In this document: one piece after another, positions 1 through 7,762 of the stretch | How the letters are laid out: the number at the start of each line of letters is the position of its first letter | Position numbering within the stretch: the stretch's first letter is position 1 | DNA from: SZUA-229 sp036567985 | GTDB taxonomy: Bacteria; Pseudomonadota; Gammaproteobacteria; SZUA-229 | DNA: 64,000 nt | Direction: 5' to 3' | NCBI GenBank assembly: GCA_036567985.1 | Contig: DATCTK010000049.1 | Coordinates: forward strand, 62,001 to 126,000 | Position numbers and translations under genes: made by a program | Notes under the pieces: generated by a model | What the model saw: the letters and a program-made list of their open reading frames with translations, nothing else | Told to the model about the DNA's origin: nothing | Database searches by the model: none

Positions 1-2
1 AG

Positions 3-176
3 TCACTGGAAGTACTGGATGATCGCAGCCGCGACATCCTGATGTCGCGCTGGATGGATGAAGACAACAAGGCCACATTGCATGACCTGGCAGCCAGATA
101 CAATGTGTCTGCCGAGCGCATACGCCAGCTGGAAAAAAACGCGATGAAAAAAATGCGCACTGTGCTGGAAGCCTAG
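3..176 (+). CDS. rpoH: RNA polymerase sigma-32 factor RpoH, C-terminal end (partial)
   Basis: Only the last 57 codons are present; the gene enters from the left edge and ends with TAG at 174-176. The peptide carries the sigma-70 region 4.2 helix-turn-helix that recognises the -35 element, with the RpoH-like stretches WMDEDNKATLHDLA and VSAERIRQLEKNAMKKMR. The tail ending in EA is also typical of RpoH. The family directs heat-shock transcription. RpoD is less likely because of the DEDNKATL motif and the short tail. A rho-independent terminator follows directly. The N-terminal part and any thermosensor leader are outside the window. Confidence 0.9.
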   Translation, partial: SLEVLDDRSRDILMSRWMDEDNKATLHDLAARYNVSAERIRQLEKNAMKKMRTVLEA

Positions 177-201
177 CGATAAGACCAAGGCTATAAGCTA
201 T

Positions 202-233
202 AAAAAAGCGTTCATTTTATGGACGCTTTTTTT
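202..233 (+). terminator. Rho-independent terminator of rpoH
   Basis: The arm AAAAAAGCGTTC pairs with GGACGCTTTTTT around a 7-nt loop, with one G-U pair, and the 3' arm itself supplies the T-run. It starts 26 bases after the rpoH stop codon. Confidence 0.85.
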
Positions 234-240
234 ATGGGTA

Positions 241-511
241 AGCGGTATTTTTAGGTCGTTAGTCCTGGGTCATTAGTCGTTAGTCAGTCTTTGACTAATG
301 ACGATGGGCTAACAACCTGACTGGTTCCCATGCTCCTGCGTGGGAACCCTTTCTTCCAGGCTGTACACACTATTGTTAACGTCTCGTTGAATATGCGTTC
401 CCACGCGGGAGCATGGGAACGAGCATTAAGGTATCTACGTTTTCAGGCGCATATCAATCATTTTGACCAATGACGAAGGACTAACGACTAACGACACAGA
501 AACGGACACAT
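241..511. repeat. Repeat-rich intergenic region between rpoH and the cupin gene
   Basis: This gene-free stretch is made mostly of short repeats. GTCGTTAGTC occurs at 255-264 and 276-285, and its inverse occurs as GACTAATGAC near 293 and as GACTAACGACTAACGAC at 479-495. Inside lie two copies of a palindrome, GGTTCCCA...TGGGAACC at 323-348 and CGTTCCCA...TGGGAACG at 396-421, whose loops are near reverse complements, so the copies are inverted relative to each other. No convincing sigma-70 promoter was found. The same repeat families recur at 3461-3529, 21473-21482 and 56814-56843. Confidence 0.7.
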
Positions 512-850
512 ATGAAAATCAGCTCACTTAAAACCATTCAATCCGGCCCGGTGTCACATAACCCGGCGATAAAAAAACAGCAGATGCTGGGCACGAATGA
601 ACTGGATCATCTGATACAGTTTTCACAGGCGGTGTTTCCAGCCGGCGAAATCGCAGGCGCACACAGTCACCCGGATATGAACGAAGTATTTTTTATTCTC
701 TCCGGCACGGGACAGATGCGCATTGATGATAAAACTATCGAACTGGAACCCGGCATGTGCATCACGGTGGAAGCCGGTGAGGCGCACGAGATTGAGAATA
801 CCGACGAAGCTGACCTGGTGATCAATTATTTTGCCCTGCCCACCAACTAA
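512..850 (+). CDS. Small single-domain cupin protein
   Basis: A 112-residue protein that is essentially one cupin_2 barrel. Motif 1 appears as GAHSHPDMNEVFFILSG, with the two His and one Glu that normally bind a metal. Motif 2 appears as PGMCITVEAGEAHEIEN, with the fourth ligand His. Such stand-alone cupins may be sugar isomerases, dioxygenases or simple ligand sensors, and sequence alone does not settle the function. It lies between repeat-rich spacers on both sides and shares no operon with its neighbours. The ATG at 512 is preceded by only a weak ribosome binding site. Confidence 0.8.
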   Translation: MKISSLKTIQSGPVSHNPAIKKQQMLGTNELDHLIQFSQAVFPAGEIAGAHSHPDMNEVFFILSGTGQMRIDDKTIELEPGMCITVEAGEAHEIENTDEADLVINYFALPTN

Positions 851-856
851 ACCGAT

Positions 857-941
857 CCGTAGGTTGGGGTAAGGCACGCACCCCAACTTACATACGCTCA
901 GGGTGTATTCGTTGGGGTTCCTGCGTCACCCCAACCTACGG
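857..941. mobile_element. 85-bp MITE-like element with 14-bp terminal inverted repeats, copy 1
   Basis: The ends CCGTAGGTTGGGGT (857-870) and ACCCCAACCTACGG (928-941) are perfect inverted repeats. An inner ACCCCAAC/GTTGGGGT pair lets the whole element fold on itself. Its reverse complement matches 56866-56943 almost base for base apart from a 6-base gap. No transposase is encoded and no clear target-site duplication is visible. It fills the space between the convergent cupin and bioC genes, where it could also act as a transcription stop. Confidence 0.7.
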
Positions 942-979
942 TAAAAATTCATTTTCAGGGTACAATCAGGCGGCAACAA

Positions 980-1852
980 CTATCGTTTTATAATTTCGTG
1001 CGGCGCGATGGTTATTTCACCACTTTCAAATTTTGTTTTACGCGGCCGAGTTTTCCAGGCATGGCCATACACCACTTCGTAACTGGCGGGCAACACATCG
1101 TTGCTGCGGAAATTTTCATAGTGCTCAATCACCCGCTTTAACTTTGCCGGTGTCACCAGCCCCTGTGCTGTATTTTCCTGCTGTGTTTTCAATGTGGTAT
1201 TGGCACCAATCGCTTTAAGGTCGGCCATCACCGCCATCGCGTCCTGATAGGTCAGTACCATCATATCCATATCCATTACCGGCTCCGCCAGTCCAACCTG
1301 AATCAGTTCATCACCCAGCTCATGCATATCGATGAATTCATTCACATGGGGATGGTCATCCACCTCGCGCCAGCTGCTTTTTAATTCGCGCAATGTATCC
1401 GGGCCAAAACTGCTGAACATCAACAGGCCATCGGGCTTCAATACCCGTTTGAATTCGGCGAACACTTTTCGGTAGTCACACCATTGCAGCATCAAACTGG
1501 AAAACACCAGATCAATCGATTCATCGGCGAGCGGAATCTGTTCTGCATCGGCACAGATCAGCTGCGGCTTTCTTAACCAGCCACCTTTGGCTTTTGTCTG
1601 CCGCAACATTTCTGTCGACAGATCCAGTGAAATCACCCTGGCTTTTTTATATTTCTGTAACAGCCCCTGGGTTCCCCAGCCTGTACCGCAACCCGCATCA
1701 AGAATAGTCACGGGATCAATGCGCGTTAAATCCAGACGCTGCAACATTTCATTACACACCGTGCGCTGCAACACCGCGGAGGATTCGTAATGCTGCGCCC
1801 TGGCATCGAAATGCCGTTTAATGCGATTTTTTTCTGAAACAGAATGAGTCAC
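980..1852 (-). CDS. bioC: Malonyl-[ACP] O-methyltransferase BioC
   Basis: A SAM-dependent methyltransferase with motif I as ILDAGCGTGWGTQGL, an acidic post-I motif (VISLDLSTEML) and a BioC-like middle (LMLQWCDYRKVFAEFKRVLKPDG). BioC methylates the malonyl thioester so that fatty-acid synthesis can build pimelate for biotin. It lies directly downstream of bioH, the esterase that removes the same methyl group, which strengthens the call. The GTG at 1852 gives the usual short N-terminus. A TTG at 1909, 11 bases after the bioH stop, would add 19 residues. Neither has a strong ribosome binding site, so the start is uncertain. No other bio genes are in the window. Confidence 0.88.
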   Translation of the reverse strand: MTHSVSEKNRIKRHFDARAQHYESSAVLQRTVCNEMLQRLDLTRIDPVTILDAGCGTGWGTQGLLQKYKKARVISLDLSTEMLRQTKAKGGWLRKPQLICADAEQIPLADESIDLVFSSLMLQWCDYRKVFAEFKRVLKPDGLLMFSSFGPDTLRELKSSWREVDDHPHVNEFIDMHELGDELIQVGLAEPVMDMDMMVLTYQDAMAVMADLKAIGANTTLKTQQENTAQGLVTPAKLKRVIEHYENFRSNDVLPASYEVVYGHAWKTRPRKTKFESGEITIAPHEIIKR

Positions 1853-1919
1853 TGATAACAAGTCTTTGTATTGATGTGGTTGCCCGGGAACAACTTTACC
1901 TGGGAACAATTTGCATTTA

Positions 1920-2717
1920 TTAATCTGCAGGGCGGACTATGCAGCTCTGTATAAACGCCATTAACTGCCGGGCGAAAGCATCACTGTGCGATAAAAACGG
2001 CGCATGCCCCGCCGTGGCATAACATTCAACCGCGGCTTCCGGCATTAACTGTGACAGGGCCCCGGCCAACGAGGCTTTTACCAGACCATCCTGACCGCCC
2101 AGTGCCCAGCTAACCGGTAAGTTTATTTGCGCCAGCTCAGCCCGCAGATCACTCTGTTTTAAAATTTGCAAGCCGGCCTGCAGGCTGGCAGCATCCGGTT
2201 CGGTTTCCTGCAGAATCATTTCACGCAACTCACGCAGGATCTGTCGCCCGGAAACCGAGCCTTTAACCTGCAATGACAGGAAACGACGAATTGTACCTGA
2301 AAAATCACTGGCAAGTGATTCGGCAAACTGGTCGAACACCGCCGCATCCACGCCATGCGGCCAGCCCGACTGTGCCACAAAACAGGGATTACTGCTTACC
2401 AGCAGCAGACCATCCGCCTGCAGCGGAGTCTCTTTCTGCGCGGCCGCCTGCACACAGGCCAGTGCACCCAGCGACCAGCCCACCAGTAATAAGGGGCGGT
2501 CGTGCACCTTAAACTGTGCGCAGTGTTGCTGCAGATCCTCAGCCAGTGCGTGCAAGTCAGTCAGCGATTCAGCATGACGACGACCATGGCCAGGCAGGTC
2601 GATGGCATGACAGTCAATCCACTCCGGCAGGCTGTCCATCAACGGCTGCCACACCCGCCGGTTCATGCCCCAGCCGTGCACAAATAAACAGCTAACCGGT
2701 GACGCCGCCTGGCTCAT
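1920..2717 (-). CDS. bioH: Pimeloyl-[ACP] methyl ester esterase BioH
   Basis: A 265-residue alpha/beta hydrolase. The oxyanion motif is FVHGWGMN, the nucleophile elbow GWSLGA places Ser82 where the well-studied BioH has it, and Asp210 (GGQDGL) and His238 (AGHAP) complete the triad. It cleaves the methyl ester of pimeloyl-ACP to end the BioC-initiated pathway. It is first in a two-gene unit with bioC and is divergent from plsY, leaving about 116 bases for both promoters. Confidence 0.9.
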   Translation of the reverse strand: MSQAASPVSCLFVHGWGMNRRVWQPLMDSLPEWIDCHAIDLPGHGRRHAESLTDLHALAEDLQQHCAQFKVHDRPLLLVGWSLGALACVQAAAQKETPLQADGLLLVSSNPCFVAQSGWPHGVDAAVFDQFAESLASDFSGTIRRFLSLQVKGSVSGRQILRELREMILQETEPDAASLQAGLQILKQSDLRAELAQINLPVSWALGGQDGLVKASLAGALSQLMPEAAVECYATAGHAPFLSHSDAFARQLMAFIQSCIVRPAD

Positions 2718-2833
2718 GCTCTTACACCATCAAACGCAAACAGGCGAAACCTACCCACTGTGGCTATTTCACCACGGACACCGTTTCGTGCTAAATTGCG
2801 CGCTCTGATTTTGACTCTCACAGGTAACCTTTT

Positions 2834-3454
2834 GTGGATCTATTTGAACAGCCCATTATACTGATTATTGGCTTCGCCCTGTTCGGCTATTTGCTCGGCT
2901 CGGTCTCCACCGCCATTATTACCTGTCGATTAATGGGCCTGCCGGATCCGCGCAGCGAAGGCTCACGCAACCCGGGCGCCACCAATGTGCTGCGACTCGG
3001 CGGTAAAAAAGCCGCGGCTATCACCCTGTTCGGCGACATGCTGAAAGGCCTGCTGCCGGTACTGATTGCCCTGTCTCTGGGGATGTCCGATGCGGTGATT
3101 GCCGCCTGCGGGCTGGCGGCCTTCCTGGGGCATTTATACCCGCTGTATTACGGTTTCCAGGGGGGCAAGGGCGTGGCCACACTGCTGGGCGTACTACTGG
3201 GCATGCACTGGTTACTGGGGCTGGGCACCATTGGCGTGTGGCTTGGTATGGCATTTACGTTCCGCTATTCCTCCCTGTCCGCACTGGTGGCGGCAACCGC
3301 CTCACCCATGCTGGCCTGGTTTATCACCCATTCACCCATTATCAGTGCCAGCATCGCGTTGATGGCCGTGCTACTGATCTGGCGACATCGCAGCAATATC
3401 AGAAACCTGATGGCGGGCAGGGAAGATAAAATCGGCAGCCGTAAAAAAGACTGA
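2834..3454 (+). CDS. plsY: Glycerol-3-phosphate acyltransferase PlsY
   Basis: A 206-residue inner-membrane protein with about five hydrophobic segments. It has the family motifs GSVSTAIITCRLMGLPDPR, SRNPGATNVLR and the glycine-rich HLYPLYYGFQGGKGVAT loop. It transfers an acyl group from acyl-phosphate to glycerol-3-phosphate in phospholipid synthesis. The start is a GTG at 2834 behind CAGGTAA. It converges with tsaD across a repeat cluster. A plsY-tsaD pair next to rpsU is a common gammaproteobacterial arrangement. Confidence 0.93.
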   Translation: MDLFEQPIILIIGFALFGYLLGSVSTAIITCRLMGLPDPRSEGSRNPGATNVLRLGGKKAAAITLFGDMLKGLLPVLIALSLGMSDAVIAACGLAAFLGHLYPLYYGFQGGKGVATLLGVLLGMHWLLGLGTIGVWLGMAFTFRYSSLSALVAATASPMLAWFITHSPIISASIALMAVLLIWRHRSNIRNLMAGREDKIGSRKKD

Positions 3455-3460
3455 GTAGCA

Positions 3461-3529
3461 GTCGTTAGTCCTTCGTCATTAGTCGGACTCAGACTAACGA
3501 CCAAAGACTAACGACCCACGACTAACGAC
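3461..3529. repeat. GACTAACGAC repeat cluster between plsY and tsaD
   Basis: One inverted unit GTCGTTAGTC (3461-3470) is followed by three direct units GACTAACGAC at 3492-3501, 3506-3515 and 3520-3529. The inverted and direct units can form a 10-bp stem. It occupies almost the whole spacer between the two convergent genes and belongs to the same family as 255-313, 479-495 and 21473-21482. Confidence 0.75.
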
Positions 3530-4562
3530 CAATAACGTCGACTGCCGTTAACTCACTCATTGGCCAGCGCGCCCGCACCTGTATACCCAGTGATTCGTGC
3601 TGCCCTGCCAGTAGACGCAGGCAACCGGCGAAGGCGATCATCGCGCCGTTATCGGTGCAGAACTCGATGCGCGGGTAAAACAGCTCACCGCCTTCTTTCT
3701 GCATCATCTGCTGCAGTGATTCACGCAGGCGCAGATTAGCCCCCACGCCACCGGCAATTACCAGTGTACTGGCTCCCACCTGCTGCACCGCGCGGCGACA
3801 TTTGATGGTGAGTGTATCCACCACCGCTTCTTCAAAAGCGCGGCAGATATTGGCCTTGGTCTGGGTATCTTCATTGCCCTCTGCGACCTCTTTCTGCCAG
3901 GTATTCAGGGTGTAGGTTTTCAGGCCACTGAAGCTGAACTCCAGCCCCGGCCGATCGATCATGGGTCGAGGGAATTTATACACCCCCGGCTCGCCCTGCT
4001 GCGCCAGTTTCGCCAGCACCGGTCCACCGGGATATCCCAGCCCAAGCAGTTTGGCGGTTTTATCGAAGGCCTCACCGGCGGCATCATCCAGGCTTTCACC
4101 CAGCAGGGTGTACTGACCAACCCCTTTGACCTCTGCCAGCAGGGTATGACCACCGGACACCAGCAGAGCCACAAAAGGGAACTCCGGTGCCGGATCTTCC
4201 AGCATGGGCGCCAGCAGATGCCCCTCCATATGATGCACACCAATCGCCGGCACGCCCAGCCCCAGCGCCATGGCGCGGCCGGTGCAGGCGCCCACCATCA
4301 ATGCCCCCACCAGACCGGGGCCTGCAGTGTAGGCAATGCCATCCAGTTGTGACTTGCTCACCCCCGCTTTCTGTAACACCTGCTCTGCCAGCGGCAGCAG
4401 ATAGCGCACATGGTCGCGGGATGCCAGCTCCGGCACCACCCCGCCATACTCACCGTGCAGCGCAACCTGCGAGTGCAATACATGGGCCAGCAGCCCCTTT
4501 TCGGAGTCATACACCGCCAGCCCTGTTTCGTCACAGGAGGACTCAATACCCAGTACAATCAT
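3522..4562 (-). CDS. tsaD: tRNA N6-adenosine threonylcarbamoyltransferase TsaD
   Basis: 346 residues of the Kae1/Gcp/YgjD family. It begins MIVLGIESSCDETGLAVYD, carries the iron-binding HMEGHLLAP motif and ends with the FCTDNGAMIAFAG nucleotide-binding segment. With TsaB and TsaE it places threonylcarbamoyl on A37 of tRNAs reading ANN codons. It is divergent from rpsU, a classic arrangement in this class. The length is normal and all expected motifs are intact. The stop codon lies inside the GACTAACGAC repeat region. Confidence 0.96.
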   Translation of the reverse strand: MIVLGIESSCDETGLAVYDSEKGLLAHVLHSQVALHGEYGGVVPELASRDHVRYLLPLAEQVLQKAGVSKSQLDGIAYTAGPGLVGALMVGACTGRAMALGLGVPAIGVHHMEGHLLAPMLEDPAPEFPFVALLVSGGHTLLAEVKGVGQYTLLGESLDDAAGEAFDKTAKLLGLGYPGGPVLAKLAQQGEPGVYKFPRPMIDRPGLEFSFSGLKTYTLNTWQKEVAEGNEDTQTKANICRAFEEAVVDTLTIKCRRAVQQVGASTLVIAGGVGANLRLRESLQQMMQKEGGELFYPRIEFCTDNGAMIAFAGCLRLLAGQHESLGIQVRARWPMSELTAVDVIGR

Positions 4563-4592
4563 AGAATCTACTTAATCTTTGTATATTTAATT

Positions 4593-4620
4593 TTGGTAAT
4601 TATTTAAAAACTGATATAAT
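4593..4620 (+). promoter_or_regulatory. Probable sigma-70 promoter of rpsU
   Basis: TTGGTA (4593-4598) and a perfect TATAAT (4615-4620) are separated by 16 bases in an AT-rich patch 82 bases before the rpsU start. The leader contains a CAGGCCAT...ATGGTCTG hairpin at about 4638-4667, which might serve ribosomal-protein feedback. That function is inference. Confidence 0.5.
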
Positions 4621-4701
4621 CCCGCGGTTCAACGGCAGGCCATTTGCAAATCCATGGTCTGTGCACCAACAGATTAAACTATTTTAGAGTGAGAATTCTG
4701 A

Positions 4702-4929
4702 ATGCCACAAGTTAAAGTTAAAGACAACGAGCCATTTGACGTTGCTCTGCGTCGTTTCAAACGCTCATGCGAGAAAGCCGGTATCTTAACCGAAATCCGT
4801 CGTCGCGAGTGCTATGAAAAGCCCACAACCGAGCGTAAGCGCAAAGCAGCAGCTGCAGTTAAGCGCAACCTGAAGAAACTGTTCAAAGAGCGTGAGCGCC
4901 TGACTCGCAATCCACATCGCCGCCGCTAG
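4702..4929 (+). CDS. rpsU: 30S ribosomal protein S21
   Basis: 75 residues, very basic, matching bS21: PQVKVKDNEPFDVALRRFKR, RRRECYEKPTTERKRK and a C-terminal Arg-rich tail. It assists initiation on the small subunit near the anti-Shine-Dalgarno. The usual partners dnaG and rpoD do not follow directly. yqeY comes next after 22 bases, and dnaG lies 10 kb further on. Confidence 0.97.
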   Translation: MPQVKVKDNEPFDVALRRFKRSCEKAGILTEIRRRECYEKPTTERKRKAAAAVKRNLKKLFKERERLTRNPHRRR

Positions 4930-4951
4930 TCAGCACTGAACGGCCCGCGAT

Positions 4952-5398
4952 ATGAGTCTCAAGCAAAACCTGACCGATGCCATGAAAGCCGCCATGAAAG
5001 CTGGCGACAAACCCCGTCTGGGCGTGATTCGCCTGGTGATGGCCGCGATAAAGCAGGTTGAAGTGGACGAACGCATCGAGCTGGATGATGAGCGAGTACT
5101 CGCCGTGCTGGACAAGATGGTCAAGCAACGCCGTGAGTCGATCAGCCAGTATTCCACGGCCGGCCGTGATGACCTGGTGCAACAGGAAGAATATGAAGTC
5201 AGCGTACTTCAGGACTTTCTTCCGGAAGCACTCAGTGACGATGAAATCGAACAGATGATTGCAAAAGCGGTCGATGAAACCGGCGCCAGCTCCATCAAGG
5301 ACATGGGCAAGGTCATGGGACTGCTCAAGCCGCAAATGCAAGGGCGAGCCGACATGGGCGCCGTTAGCGGCAAAATAAAAGCCCGGCTCAACGCCTGA
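4952..5398 (+). CDS. GatB/YqeY domain protein
   Basis: 148 residues, all-helical, resembling the C-terminal tRNA-binding tail of the amidotransferase GatB. Typical segments are LTDAMKAAMKAGDKPRLGVIRL, VLDKMVKQRRESISQY and the C-terminal GRADMGAVSGKIKARL. Its exact role is not established; a tRNA-linked function is assumed from the fold. It is 22 bases behind rpsU and probably cotranscribed. The rpsU-yqeY pair is frequent in Gammaproteobacteria and often continues into dnaG, which it does not do here. Confidence 0.9.
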   Translation: MSLKQNLTDAMKAAMKAGDKPRLGVIRLVMAAIKQVEVDERIELDDERVLAVLDKMVKQRRESISQYSTAGRDDLVQQEEYEVSVLQDFLPEALSDDEIEQMIAKAVDETGASSIKDMGKVMGLLKPQMQGRADMGAVSGKIKARLNA

Positions 5399-5463
5399 TA
5401 TTCCTGCATTCTGCTCCGGCCGTTCAGCGGCTGCCTGCACACCAACACACGCCAAGCTGACAC

Positions 5464-6528
5464 ATGACAGAACTTAAAAACGACCGTTTTCTCCGCGCAC
5501 TCCTTAAACAGCCTGTGGATCGCACGCCGATCTGGATTATGCGCCAGGCGGGCCGCTATCTGCCTGAGTACCGCGCCACCCGTGAACAGGCCGGCGACTT
5601 TATGAGCCTGTGCAAGAACCCGGAGCTGGCCTGCGAAGTCACACTGCAGCCGCTGCGTCGTTTTGATCTGGATGCAGCCATCCTGTTTTCCGACATTCTG
5701 ACCATCCCCGATGCGATGGGTCTCGGCCTGTATTTTGAAACCGGCGAAGGTCCCTGTTTTGAAAGCCCGATTCGTCGAGCCGCAGACATCAAGAACCTGC
5801 CCATCCCGGATCCGGAAGGCGAGCTGCGTTACGTCATGGATGCGGTACGCACCATTCGCCGCGAGCTGGATGGCAGTATCCCCCTGATCGGCTTTACCGG
5901 CAGCCCCTGGACACTGGCCACCTATATGATCGAAGGCGGCAGCAGCAAAACCTTCAGCAAGTCGAAGACCATGCTGTTCGACCAGCCCGCACTGGCGCAC
6001 CAGCTGCTGGAAAAAGTCACCGAGTCGGTCACCAGCTACCTCAATGCCCAGGTGGCCGCCGGCGCACAGGCACTGATGATGTTCGATACCTGGGGCGGCA
6101 GTCTCAACCCGGAAATGTACCGCGCCTTCTCACTCGACTATATGCGACAGATTGTTGCCAATGTGACCCGCGAAGCCGATGGCCGCCAGGTGCCGATTAT
6201 CCTGTTCACCAAGGGTGGCGGACAATGGCTGAATGAAATGGCGGATACCGGCTGTGATGGCTTGGGCCTGGACTGGACCACCAATATCGGTGATGCCCGC
6301 GCACAGGTCGGCGACCGTGTGGCACTGCAGGGCAATATGGATCCTAATACCCTGTATGCCTCACCGGACACCATTCGTGCCGAAGCTGCAAAAATTCTTA
6401 AAGACTACGGCAATGGCAGCGGCCATGTGTTTAACCTGGGCCACGGCATTACCCCCGACATTAACCCCGATCACGTCAAGGCACTGGTTGATGCGGTACA
6501 TGAGCTGAGCCAGCCCTACCACAAATAA
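5464..6528 (+). CDS. hemE: Uroporphyrinogen decarboxylase
   Basis: 354 residues. The signature PIWIMRQAGRYLPEYR lies at about 20-35, the substrate-binding Asp is in AAILFSDILTIPDAMG, and GFTGSPWTLATYMIEGG follows. The HVFNLGHGITPDINPDHV tail closes the active site. It converts uroporphyrinogen III to coproporphyrinogen III in heme synthesis. The start at 5464 follows a 65-base gap after yqeY. In Pseudomonas hemE is a neighbour of gltD/gltB, and here gltBD lies 2 kb downstream, so part of that synteny is kept. Confidence 0.97.
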   Translation: MTELKNDRFLRALLKQPVDRTPIWIMRQAGRYLPEYRATREQAGDFMSLCKNPELACEVTLQPLRRFDLDAAILFSDILTIPDAMGLGLYFETGEGPCFESPIRRAADIKNLPIPDPEGELRYVMDAVRTIRRELDGSIPLIGFTGSPWTLATYMIEGGSSKTFSKSKTMLFDQPALAHQLLEKVTESVTSYLNAQVAAGAQALMMFDTWGGSLNPEMYRAFSLDYMRQIVANVTREADGRQVPIILFTKGGGQWLNEMADTGCDGLGLDWTTNIGDARAQVGDRVALQGNMDPNTLYASPDTIRAEAAKILKDYGNGSGHVFNLGHGITPDINPDHVKALVDAVHELSQPYHK

Positions 6529-6547
6529 CGATCACCACTCTATTGCT

Positions 6548-6579
6548 TGCGGCCTGAGCCAGCCCGGCGTCAGGCCGCA
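6548..6579 (+). terminator. Strong hairpin after hemE, possible terminator
   Basis: TGCGGCCTGA and TCAGGCCGCA form a perfect 10-bp stem around a 12-nt loop, 20 bases after the hemE stop. There is no T-run, so it may protect the 3' end or be a Rho-linked end rather than an intrinsic terminator. Confidence 0.45.
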
Positions 6580-6625
6580 CTTCCCCACAAATTCCGCACT
6601 AACTTTTTGACCTCACTGCAATTCC

Positions 6626-6655
6626 TTGTCAGAATGCAAAGCACATAATTATAAT
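6626..6655 (+). promoter_or_regulatory. Probable sigma-70 promoter of galU
   Basis: TTGTCA (6626-6631) and a perfect TATAAT (6650-6655) with an 18-base spacer, 63 bases before the galU ATG. The gene is preceded by the ribosome binding site AAAGGAAT. Confidence 0.55.
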
Positions 6656-6717
6656 CACAACCGACAGGGCCACTGACACACAGCAGCCCCTTGCAACACT
6701 TAAAGGAATATCCCTGA

Positions 6718-7551
6718 ATGATCAAAAAATGCCTGTACCCGGTGGCTGGCTATGGCACCCGCTTTCTGCCTGCGACCAAATCCATGCCCAAGGAAATGCT
6801 TCCCATTGTTGATAAACCGCTGATTCAATACGCCGCCGAAGAAGCCATGGACGCCGGTATGACCGAAAACGCCTTTGTCACCGGCCGTGGTAAACATGCG
6901 ATTCCCAACCACTTCGACATCAGTTACGAGCTGGAAAACGAAATTTCCGGCACCGGCAAGGAAGAAAAACTCACCGACATCCGTCGCCTGATTGACAACT
7001 GCTCATTCACCTACACCCGACAGAAACAGATGAAAGGCCTGGGTCATGCGGTACTCACCGGCGAAAATATGATTGGCGACCAACCATTCGGGGTAATTCT
7101 TGCAGATGATTTATGCCTGCCGGACGAAGGTGGCCAGGGCATTATGTCGCAGATGGTGGATCTGTATAAACAGTTCCGTTGTTCCATTGTGGCAATCGAA
7201 GAAGTGCCCATGGAAAACATCAGCAGCTACGGCGTAATTGATGGCGAGATGGTGAACGAGAATATTTTTCGCGTGAAGAACATGGTGGAAAAACCATCAC
7301 AGGACAAGGCGCCCAGCAACCTTGCGGTGATCGGCCGTTACATTCTGACACCGGATATTTTCGACATTCTGCGCGAGACCAAACCCGGCGCCAATGATGA
7401 AATCCAGCTCACCGATGCAATTATGACCCAGGCCAAAAATGGCTGCGTAATGGCCTATAAATTCAAGGGTCGTCGTTTCGACTGCGGCAGTGTTGAGGGC
7501 TTTATTGAAGCCACCAACTACTGCTATGAAAATATCTATAAAAAGAAATAG
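6718..7551 (+). CDS. galU: UTP-glucose-1-phosphate uridylyltransferase
   Basis: 277 residues. The N-terminal nucleotide-binding motif is PVAGYGTRFLPATKSMPKEM. The UTP/glucose-1-P pocket includes KGLGHAVLTG and GVILADDLCL, and later motifs are MVEKPS and FKGRRFDCGSVEGF. It makes UDP-glucose for lipopolysaccharide, exopolysaccharide and trehalose. The unit appears monocistronic, with its own promoter and a clear terminator. Length and motifs are normal. Confidence 0.96.
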   Translation: MIKKCLYPVAGYGTRFLPATKSMPKEMLPIVDKPLIQYAAEEAMDAGMTENAFVTGRGKHAIPNHFDISYELENEISGTGKEEKLTDIRRLIDNCSFTYTRQKQMKGLGHAVLTGENMIGDQPFGVILADDLCLPDEGGQGIMSQMVDLYKQFRCSIVAIEEVPMENISSYGVIDGEMVNENIFRVKNMVEKPSQDKAPSNLAVIGRYILTPDIFDILRETKPGANDEIQLTDAIMTQAKNGCVMAYKFKGRRFDCGSVEGFIEATNYCYENIYKKK

Positions 7552-7567
7552 TTTTATAACGTCACAC

Positions 7568-7602
7568 AAAAAAGCGCAGACAACATTCTCTGCGCTTTTT
7601 TA
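7568..7602 (+). terminator. Rho-independent terminator of galU
   Basis: AAAAAAGCGCAGA pairs with TCTGCGCTTTTTT around a short loop, 17 bases after the galU stop. The 3' arm ends in a T-run. Confidence 0.9.
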
Positions 7603-7762
7603 CGCCTGCAATATAGCGTGTCATTGCTCAAACCGGATCAGTAAATAACAGCCGATTTAATTCGTTTTACGCCACAACTACCCAATACATCTCACAGAAA
7701 CGAACCAGCTACATACCTGTTACACCATTCAACTTTCTGCACAAACGGCCGCTATAGTCGAT

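Noticed and set aside
256..495. Origin of replication or dif site
   Set aside because: The repeats do not match DnaA boxes or a dif core, and no dnaA, dnaN, gidA or xer gene is nearby.
623..886. Minus-strand reading frame of 87 codons across the cupin gene
   Set aside because: It is antisense to a clear cupin domain and shows no family resemblance; it is a shadow of the codon pattern.
5209..6000. Minus-strand open frame of 263 codons over yqeY and hemE
   Set aside because: It lies opposite two well-recognised genes, has no ribosome binding site and no recognisable motif.
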